Below, piece by piece: positions 55,736 through 64,000 of a DNA stretch of 64,000 nucleotides. The position numbers were made by a program, and so were the translations under genes. The DNA lies in the NCBI GenBank assembly GCA_036186865.1, contig AP025067.1, positions 19,428,055 to 19,492,054 on the forward strand, given 5' to 3'. Source of the DNA: Eustoma russellianum. Taxonomy: Eukaryota > Streptophyta > Magnoliopsida > Gentianales > Gentianaceae. The notes under the pieces are model-generated. The model did not search any database and had not been told where the DNA came from. It saw nothing but the letters and a program-made list of their open reading frames with translations. Positions within the stretch are counted from its first letter, which is position 1; each line of letters begins with the position of its first letter.

Positions 55736-57146
55736 TGTAGGATCTGCAAGGCACCACTAGAAGAGGGGGGGTTGAATAGATGGTGCGGAAAGTGTGCTTT
55801 TTAAAATTTCTTTAACCTTGAACAATTCAAGTTCTGAAAACAGATTCTGTTTTCAGGACCTGTTTTAAAACGTTTTTAAAACCAGGTTAGAGGTCTCCAA
55901 AAATTATGAAATTTTGAGAGAACTTAGCCTCAGATGTTGTGAGGGTCCCCTAAAAATTTCAAAACAAAATTCAACCTTTAACCCCTTCAAAAACCGTTGG
56001 CACTCAGATTGTGCAAATCTGCCAGAAACGGTAGATGGTTTTGAAAAATTAATTCCTATTTGTGTGAATGTCCAAATGATCTGAAAATTTGACCAATAAC
56101 TCTTCACACACTATATTTAAATGGGTTGAAACAGTTTTTGAAAATTCTTTTGGGAAGTAAGTCAAATACACCCAAAGTCTCAACCTTTGCAAGTCTGAAA
56201 ATCAGACTGCACTAGTCTCAGAACTTTTGATGTTTGGATGACTTATACTTGTCCAAAAGGGTTGAAACTTGTGCCAAATTAACCCTAGAACGTTTATGTA
56301 TGTTTCTGGAAATTTTTATAATTTTTAGAAAACGTTTACTATTTTTGCGAACGTGAACAATATGAGTAAACAGCGCAGAAACTGAAACGTAAATGCAGAA
56401 AGTAAATTGCACCAAGAATTTTATACTGGTTCGGTTATAAACAACCTACTCCAGTCTTCAAGGAACACCTTCCTTGGTTCACACTAATTTCACACACGCA
56501 GTACACCTTACCGCAGGGTTGATAGAGTTACACCTTAACTCCAACCCTTTACAAACCTTGTATTGTGAGTACAATTTGCACGAACACCACCACCTCGCTA
56601 GAATGAAGATTGATCACACCTTGATCAATCTTGTACAATGATGAATGAATGGTGGTTTCTATGAAGCCTATTCAAGGATGAAAGAAGTAAAGTACAATAG
56701 GCTTTTTACAAGAAGAAGAAAGAAAGAAAGTGTAGAAGAAGAAAGCTTTTGCACTTTGATCACTTTTGAATATGATTCTTGGTGTTGTTTTTTGTTTGTT
56801 CTTCTCTTCTCTTTTTAATCAAGTCCAGCCGTCCCCTATACCTCTTCTCCCCTCTTGAAACTTTCCTTTTAATTGCTTGAGAGAGTGTGAGACATCATGG
56901 TGACAACATTTTGCTTACTTGGCATCACTCCATTGGACCATCATTTAGTCATTGCTTACTTGGCACCTTTTGATTGGCTCATTGTTGTCATCATTTGATG
57001 ACATGGATATTCTGAAAAAACACTTTAAACATGTGCCAAATAATCATCACATAATACATTCCATAAATTGAGAGATATTCACATAAATTGTGAGACAAAA
57101 AATTCTTCCTTCCACCCTTGAAAAATTCGGCCATAATGCTCCTTGC

Positions 57147-57166
57147 CATGCTGAAATTTCAGCATG
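57147..57166. repeat. LTR palindrome of B, matching D copy 3
   Basis: Perfect 20-base palindrome CATGCTGAAATTTCAGCATG. Confidence 0.9.
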
Positions 57167-57311
57167 TGCATCATGCATTTTTATCCAAGATAATCCCCAA
57201 TTTACTTTGATTTTTCTCATTAAAATGAATCAATAATACATGGTAAGTCTTGCTACAAGTTTGAGAATGAATTTGGACACCAAAAGGGGATGAAATTCGG
57301 CCACACCATTT

Positions 57312-57343
57312 TCACACATGCTGAAAAATTTCAGCATGTGTGA
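57312..57343. repeat. LTR palindrome of B, matching D copy 2
   Basis: 15-base perfect arms (TCACACATGCTGAAA) around two bases, the longest of the set. Confidence 0.9.
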
Positions 57344-57465
57344 TATAAAGAATATCACACTAAATACATTTCAAATCATTTCTATAACTCATTTGATTTA
57401 TTCCTTAATGCAAAATTAACAAAATATCCTCCTTAATGATGAAGAAATCGCCCAACACTAGTGTG

Positions 57466-57488
57466 ACATGCTGAAATTTTCAGCATGT
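57466..57488. repeat. LTR palindrome of B, matching D copy 1
   Basis: 11-base arms (ACATGCTGAAA) around one base. Confidence 0.9.
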
Positions 57489-58492
57489 GACATAAGAGAG
57501 GTGTATGTTGAAAACTTACCTTTTGTAGCTTCTCTCTTTGATTAATCAACATTGTATGATTGATTCTTGACCAATCAACATGCCAACAAGGCTCCACATG
57601 TGCTTCACATCAGCTGTAGTGTCGTTTGAATATGTTTGTGCATGTGCTGAAATTTATTTTTGCTAACTTTGAAAAATAGTGCACATTTAATATTACACAC
57701 ATGTAATATTCCAATCAGCCCTTAGTTTAATTTTCTAGAACACTTTAAGATGTATATTATATGTAAAAAGTGTCTAGATACGTGCCACATCATGTTCAAG
57801 AAAAACGTTCCATGTCAAGTGCGTAGAAAACCGAATTTTCGATATCTATCGATTACCCGATTTTTCTCTAATTTAAATTCCAACTTTTGCACATGCTATA
57901 TACATTATGTTATACATAATATATATAATATATACTTTAATTTCCAGCACTTGGCTGATTTAAAGTGGTACCATAAACATGTGACAAAAATAAAATTGGA
58001 ATCTTCACATTTTGGCCTAAATGTGGGGTGATTTGTGTGTGCCAACATGGAAAGTATTTTTGTCTCAATGTACAGTGTATGGCACGAAATTTTTGATAAA
58101 TTTTGATGTATATGGGCTGGCCATTTATTTATGGCAAGTACGTGACACGTTGGCGAAGTTTCGGTATCGCCCGATACGACAAATTTCGGTTTAGAACCTT
58201 TTATCGTGTCGTATTTAATTTGTCATCACCATATCTTATATCATATGATATAAGATCTGAATATACTCATAAATATGAGTTAAGTATAGTGGTGTGACGT
58301 AAACGTACGTTCGTAAGATATATAACGTGTCGATAGTACGTTGGAATAAATGTGTATGTGCCTTTTTTAAAAAAAATCTGAAAATACATATATTATATAT
58401 ATAAGGCGTGTGAAATGATGTGGGGAGGAGGAGAGAACTTTCCTTCCATAGCTTATGTTGCCTTCATGTCTTTTCCAAATGCATCTTCCTTT

Positions 58493-58552
58493 AATGAACT
58501 ACTTAGTTTATTAAACTAAGTACTTCACTTAATGAACTAATTTAGTTCATTA
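58493..58552. repeat. Palindrome cluster near U3 start of B LTR
   Basis: ACTTAGTTTATTAAACTAAG (58501-58520) and TAATGAACTAA/TTAGTTCATTA (58530-58552), in the same order as in D (18407-18468, opposite strand). Confidence 0.8.
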
Positions 58553-58688
58553 ATTGTGGCACCTGAAAATAGTATAAACTCAACAAATGTTCGCCATATG
58601 ATGTAAGCTTTAAAGCTTCATGGCTCGTTAGTACAGCAACATAATATATATGCTAAATAAGGCAAGTTATCATGCATACATGTACACT

Positions 58689-58692
<4 letters not shown>

Positions 58693-58725
<33 letters not shown>

Positions 58726-58728
58726 ATC

Positions 58729-58769
<41 letters not shown>
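58693..58769. repeat. (TA)n microsatellite
   Basis: Two long TA runs (58693-58722 and 58732-58768) separated by CCATCGTT. The D LTR lacks runs of this length at the matching position, so it expanded in B. Confidence 0.95.
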
Positions 58770-58772
<3 letters not shown>

Positions 58773-58818
58773 TCAAATTTCTTTATTTTGAAATCACTCA
58801 AACCCTCATATTTCTACA

Positions 58819-59080
58819 ATCTCCCCCTTTTGATGATTTTCAAAATAACTAGTGTACATGATTTAAGTGTTATCTCTCCCCCTTGAATTATGCACAGATT
58901 TGAAATTTGAATTTCGAATTTCAAATCCGGCTCCCCCTTGATTCATGCAATTAGGATCAATCAGTGATCTCTCTCCCTTAAATCTCTCTCTCTCCCCCTT
59001 AAATCATGCTTCTCTCTCTCCCTTTATTTTGGAAAGTTAATCAAAAGATTCCTGTCAAAAAGGAAAGTAAATCAAATAAT
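58819..59080 (-). other. Polypurine tract and 3' UTR of B
   Basis: The minus strand reads AAAAGGGGGAGAT directly before the LTR (58819-58831). At least four more purine runs of the same kind (TCTCCCCCTT, CTCCCCCTTGA on the plus strand) lie between here and the pol stop. Confidence 0.85.
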
Positions 59081-59086
59081 ATCGCA

Positions 59087-62000
59087 TTAAATCACATCAA
59101 CAGGAAGCATGCCTAATTTAGAACGGAGAGATTCAAATGTGGCTTGATTTAAGGCCTTAGTAAATATATCCGCTACTTGTGATTCTGTGTGTACGTGATC
59201 TATGACAATATTACCATTGTTAACGTGATCACGAAGAAAATGATAGCGAACTTCTATATGCTTAGCCTTAGAGTGTAATACGGGGTTCTTAGACAAATTT
59301 ATGGCACTCATACTATCACAATATATAGGAATTTTATCTACGGTAATTCCAAAATCCGAAAGTTGTTGTTTTATCCACAACAACTGTGTGCAACAAAGGC
59401 TAAGAGCCATATACTCAGCCTCAGTAGTGGACAAAGCAACACTTGCTTGCTTTTTGGAAAACCATGAAATGAGGGAATTTCCTATAAATTGGCAAGTTCC
59501 GCTCGTGCTTTTTCTATCTATTTTGCAGCCACCATAATCTGCATCAGTATAAGCATGTAAGTCGAATGTAGAATCCTTATCGTACCAAATACCTAAGGTG
59601 GGCGTGTGCTTAATATAGCGAAATATTCTTTTTACCGCATTTAAGTGTGAGACCTTAGGTTGACTTTGAAAACGAGCACACATGCATACGCTAAACATGA
59701 TGTCAGGCCTACTAGCAGTTAAATATAGTAAAGAGCCTATCATAGATCTATATAATCCATTATCAACATCTTTACCATGTTCATCTTTGTCTAATTTAGT
59801 AGTGACACTCATAGGCGTGGGGGATGGTTTCAAATTTTCAAAATTAAACTTCTTGATCATGTCGTTTACGTACTTAGCTTGGCTTATGTGAATTCCTTTA
59901 CTCGTTTGCTTAATCTGCAAGCCAAGAAAATAATTAAGTTCACCAACCATAGACATTTCAAATTCAGCTTTCATACAATTTTCAAAATCCTTAACAAGTC
60001 TATGTGAGGTAGAACCAAAGATAATATCATCTACGTAAATTTGAATAATAAGTAAATCTGATTTTTCTTGTTTCAAAAATAGTGTACTATCTATAGTACC
60101 ACGTTTAAAATTATTTTCTAAAAGAAAAGTAGCAAAACGATCATACCATGCTCTAGGCGCTTGCTTTAGTCCATATAGTGCCTTCTTTAATTTGTACACG
60201 TGATCAGGATGTTTCAAATCTTCAAAACCGGGTGGTTGCTTCACGTATACTTCTTCTTGTATAAATCCATTTAGAAAAGCACTTTTGACGTCCATTTGAT
60301 ACAATTTAAAATCTTTCATGCAAGCAATAGCAAGTAAAAGTCGTATAGCTTCTAAACGTGCTACGGGTGCAAATGTTTCATCGTAGTCTATTCCTTCTTC
60401 TTGATTATATCCTTGAGCTACGAGTCTTGCTTTATTTCTAACGACTTTTCCTTCTTCATTCATTTTGTTCCTAAACACCCACTTTGTGCCTATTATTGTC
60501 TTATCTTGTGGTCGTGGCACTAAATCCCATACATCATTTCTAACGAATTGATTAAGTTCGTCATGCATGGCATCAATCCAAGATGAATCACTCAAAGCAT
60601 CATGCACATTCTTAGGCTCAATTTCAGAAATCATAGCATGAAATTCATTTATTTCATCCGAAGTGATTCTTCTACGTGGTCGCACACCGTGAGTGATGTC
60701 GCCTATGATGAGATCATGTGGGTGATCTCTATGCCATCTTGGTTGATTATTTTCTAAGTTATCATGCATTTCTATATGATCATGCATTTCTAGTGTTTCA
60801 TTCATCTCATGCATATCAAAAGACTCATTTTCTTCATCCAAAACGGGTTTCAAATCAAAGTCATCATCATATTCCTTTTCTTTATCAACCTCTCCAAATT
60901 CATTGAATTTAACATGAATAGATTCTATGATTTGTCTAGTGAGAGGATCATAACATCTATATGCTTTTGAATTAATGGAATACCCAATAAAAATGCACTC
61001 AATCGATTTGGATTCAAATTTATCTAAGTTATCTTTTGTATTCAATACAAAGCATTTGCATCCAAACACACGAAAATAATCTATCTTAGGCATACGATCA
61101 TTCAAAATTTCGTAAGGCGTCTTGTTTATTTTCTTTCTTATAGATAGGCGATTTACAATATAGCATGCACAATTTACGGCTTCCGCCCACAGAAATCTAG
61201 GCAATTTATTTTCGCAAAGCATGGTTCTAGCGATTTCTTGTAGTGTGCGATTCTTTCTTTCTACTACTCCATTTAATTATGGAGTTCTAGGTGGCGAAAA
61301 CTCATGCTTAATTCCTTTTTCTTCACAAAATGAAATCATCTCTTTATTTTTAAACTCACCGCCTCTATCGCTTCTTATTCTTTTCACATTTACGCCGTAT
61401 TGATTTTCAAGTTATTTAATTAATTTAGCGATTTCTACGGCGCTATCATCCTTATGTGCAAGAAACAAAGTCCAAGTATAACGAGAAAAGTCATCAACAA
61501 GTACACATGCATAGTGACGCCCACCAAGGCTTGTAGTACGACTAGGACCAAACAAATCGATATGCAATAGTTCTAGTATTCTAGTCGTGCTTATCTCATT
61601 TTTAGGCTTAAGTGACTCACGTGTTTGTTTGCCTTTTATGCAAGATTCACACAACTGAAAGTTGTCTAAATCAAGCTTAGGCAATCCCCGTACTAGGTTC
61701 TTTTGTTGCAATTTTTCTAGTGTAGAAATACCTATGTGTCCTAAACGTCTATGCCACAAATTCACATTGGGTTCATTTGACATAAAACATTTAACTTTGG
61801 CATCTACTACATCATCCATAGATAGTGTGAATATATTTCCTTCACGTTTTCCTTTTAAAACAGTTTCTCCATTTTTATTTATTATATTACAGTAAGGGTG
61901 AGTAAAACACACATTGAAACCATTGTCAACAAATTGTGAAATACTAAGAAGATTGTAAGATAAGTTGCTTACCAAAAACACGTTGGAGATTTGAAGTGTA

Positions 62001-62188
62001 TCCGGGTTTCCAATCGTACCTTTACCAATGATCTTGCCTTCATTGTTGTCTCCAAAGGTCACGGATCCGCCTTTTGTGACCTTCTTTAATTTGGAGAAGA
62101 GGCTCGGGTCACCTGTCATGTGCCTCGAGCAACCACTGTCAAGGAACCACTTTACTGATATGTCTTTTGATGAGTGGTCTCCCTGCAA
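59087..62188 (-). pseudogene. Element B: copia pol (protease to RNase H), two in-frame stops
   Basis: A single frame of 1034 codons, read from 62188 down, interrupted only by two TAA codons at about 61412 and 61277. The protease site is WFLDSGCSRHMTG (about residues 14-26). The GAG-pre-integrase box is NLWHRRLGHIGISTLEKL with a following CESCIKGKQTR zinc-binding motif. The integrase core follows (HIDLFGPSRTTS, DRGGEFKNK in the interrupted part, LNGVVERKNRTLQE). RT shows VYVKQPPGFED, KQAPRAWYDRF and catalytic YVDDIIFGS. RNase H ends with ADYGGCKIDRKST, LSTTEAEYMALS and VADIFTKALNQATF. The order integrase before RT is diagnostic of Ty1/copia. Both stops fit a C-to-T change of a CAA codon. Confidence 0.94.
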
Positions 62189-64000
62189 TGTAGAAAGGTG
62201 ATTTAGGTACCCTTTTAATTTTGGGTCCTTTCGAGTTAGTTAATCACCTTTTAGTAAAGGTACCTTTCGGTACCCATACTTGGGTGATCCTTCTCGGTCT
62301 ATCAAATGGCAAGAAGGTAGATGAAGGTGCGACATAATATACATGTGGTGCATGTACTTTGGGTCTATGCCCAAGGACTCCCCTATACTCAATGTATGAA
62401 GGACGTTTGTGATATGTCCTTGTGTGTGTGTGCGTGGTGCGTGGATGATATGTATTCCGTGTATGCATTGATCTCTTCTTCTCATATCTATATGGTACAA
62501 CATTATATTTCACATGATATGAGGGAGTGGGGCGTGTGGAAGGGGGTGCTTTCTGCGTCATCTTAGACGACACTTGATGCTTAGGGGTGTCTACCTTTTT
62601 AGACACAACAAACTTGGTTGGTTTGGTAGATACTTCGTTAGTATCAACGTACCCCAATCCAGTTTTGTCACTGTCATGCTTTTGCGATAATATGATGCGA
62701 TGCAGCATGTTTGACCCTGTATCGAATTGTTTCATCATGTTCTCTAAATCTGTATTCCTTGATTTCAAATTTGAAATCTCGGATTTCATTTCATTATTTT
62801 GAGAAGTTAATGATGAGATCTCGGTTTTTAATGCAGTGATGGCACATGAAGACTCTTTCTTTGAATCGCTTAATTGAGCGACAAGATTCTCGTTAGAAGA
62901 TTCTAACAGTTTCTTGTCTTCAATTAAACGTTTCTTTCTTTTGCGAGAGTCTTAGTAAATTTATGTAACTCAAGATATTGACTAAATAAATCATCGTAAG
63001 AAGGTTCAGAGTCAGAGTCAGAGTCAGATGATACCTCATTAGACGCCTTTGAAGCGAAGCAAACTTGAGCAGTTCTCCTCTTCGGTCTCAGTTTCAGAGT
63101 CTGATGAGTCACTCCATGTGGAGGCCTTCAGTGCACGTTTCCTTTGTTTAGGATCTGAGACGGGTCTATTTTTGTTCCGCTCCTTGTCAGGGTACTTATT
63201 AGTTTGCTTTTCTTTGTTTGGGCAGTCATATGATAAGTGTCCGAGTTTGCCGCATTCATAACATTTAATGTCCTTATCATTTGACTTGTTTTATTTCTCT
63301 TAGATGTAGTGCCCTTGTTTTTATTTCTAAATGATTTTCTCATGAATCTTCTTAGTCCTTTTGCCAATAGAATTAAGTCATCATTATCCGATTCGGAATC
63401 ACTATCATCTATGTGATCGGAGGGAGGAGAGACGTATTCATTTGATTTAAAAGCAATTGTCTTACCTTGTTTGGTTGATTCCGATTTCCGAATAATGAGT
63501 TTGTTTTCATACACTTTTAGTGAACCAATGAGTTCTTCCATTTTTATCGACTTAGTCTCCTTGCTTTCTTCTATGGCAGTCACTTTAGGATCCCATTCTG
63601 AAGGGAGGCTCCGTAGGACTTTCTGTACTTTTTCCTGCGTTGTAAAGGCCTTACCAAGAGACTCAAGAGAGTTATAGATGTTAGTCAAACGAAGATCCAT
63701 ATCAACAATTGACTCATTAGGCAACAACTTGAAAGACTCAAGAGTAGACATAAGCATATTAATTTTAGACTCTTTGACTTGACTCGTGCCTTCGTGTTTC
63801 ATTTCTAAGATTCTCCACATTTCTTGTGCACTCGAACAATTGGACACATAACTAGACTCACTCTTACTTAAGCCATTTAAGAGTAATTGCATGGCCTTAG
63901 CATTCATACTCAGTTTCTTTTGTCTTCACTAGTATAGTCTTGTCTTGTTTTAATTACTTCTAGTGTGACTCCATCTACAATGGACAATTTAGACGGGACA
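62189..64000 (-). pseudogene. Element B: gag (continues beyond window)
   Basis: Minus strand from the window edge down. A UBN2-type gag core lies at 63128-63907 (AMQLLLNGLSKSESSYVSNC, 20; MLMSTLESFKLLPNESIVDM, 20). Next come an acidic stretch (DDSDSESDNDD) and a basic segment. A CCHC zinc knuckle (CYECGKLGHLSYDC, about 63230-63275) lies in another frame because of a one-base shift near 63290. An acidic serine region (63000-63110) and a coiled coil (about 62700-62940, E-I-S-N-L-K-S-R-N-T-D-L-E) follow. The H/Y/P-rich linker (62244-62600) leads to protease. Gag would form the particle and package RNA. Two or more frameshifts make it non-functional as a single protein. Confidence 0.85.

Larger units (their letters stand above)
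55736..58818 (-). mobile_element. Element B: 3' LTR (Ty1/copia, SIRE-like)
   Basis: 3083 bases, TGTAGGATCTGC to ...TATTTCTACA (TGTAG/CTACA termini). It has the same family structure as the D LTR: the G-run and CACCACTAG at the U5 end, three long palindromes, and the AACTAAGT cluster. It holds an additional (TA)n microsatellite near its U3 start. Apparent ORFs (55904-56415, 57750-58297) have no family features. Confidence 0.92.

Noticed and set aside
55736..55757. Start of A pol at 55757 (M-V-P-C-R-S)
   Set aside because: These codons lie in the B LTR; the A pol frame really begins at the insertion point 55735 within this window.
58650..58886. ORF with Y-I-Y-I-Y-I repeats
   Set aside because: Translation of the (TA)n microsatellite.

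Overview
The window is transposon-dense, AT-rich DNA from a flowering plant, probably a eudicot; I cannot name the species. The evidence is Ty1/copia and Ty3/gypsy LTR retrotransposons primed by initiator tRNA-Met (TGGTATCAGAGC sites), one L1-like LINE with a DUF4283-type ORF1, a plant-type fragment of ribosomal protein P1, and CT-rich and telo-box-like leaders. No prokaryotic genes, rRNA, tRNA or CRISPR were seen. There is no clearly intact host gene; almost all coding capacity belongs to mobile elements.

Layout. 1-1611: 3' part of a gypsy LTR. 2450-4330: decayed copia pol (minus). 5913-11961: copia element E1 (minus; LTR 5913-8496, decayed pol). 11962-16130: gypsy element G (minus; no 5' half). 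16144-32493: copia element D (plus), a deletion derivative keeping PBS, a coiled-coil gag fragment, PPT and a 3' LTR. The D 3' LTR is split by the complete copia element C (minus, 19000-30274, 5-bp target duplication CCTAA). 33099-33224: first 42 codons of a ribosomal P1 gene, cut off by H. 33225-38392: H, a gypsy-derived element without recognisable genes. 38526-44721: LINE (plus) with a 16-bp target duplication and three ORFs. 44752-44820: possible host exon. 44898-50051: copia element F (minus, decayed). 50052-55735: copia element A (minus), with an extra ORF between pol and LTR. A is interrupted inside pol by copia element B (minus, 55736 to beyond 64000).

Relationships. The nests are C in D, and B in A in (probably) F in a presumed host intron. 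E1, B and D share LTR features: palindrome clusters and the PPT-LTR junction. A and C share a different LTR feature, arrays of CGATCGATCG-centred palindromes. The least damaged coding regions are the LINE (ORF1 open, ORF2 with two TAG stops), B pol (two stops) and A pol (one stop). The points most worth checking are the third LINE ORF, the extra ORF of element A with its own leader and palindrome array, and the palindromes conserved between LTRs.
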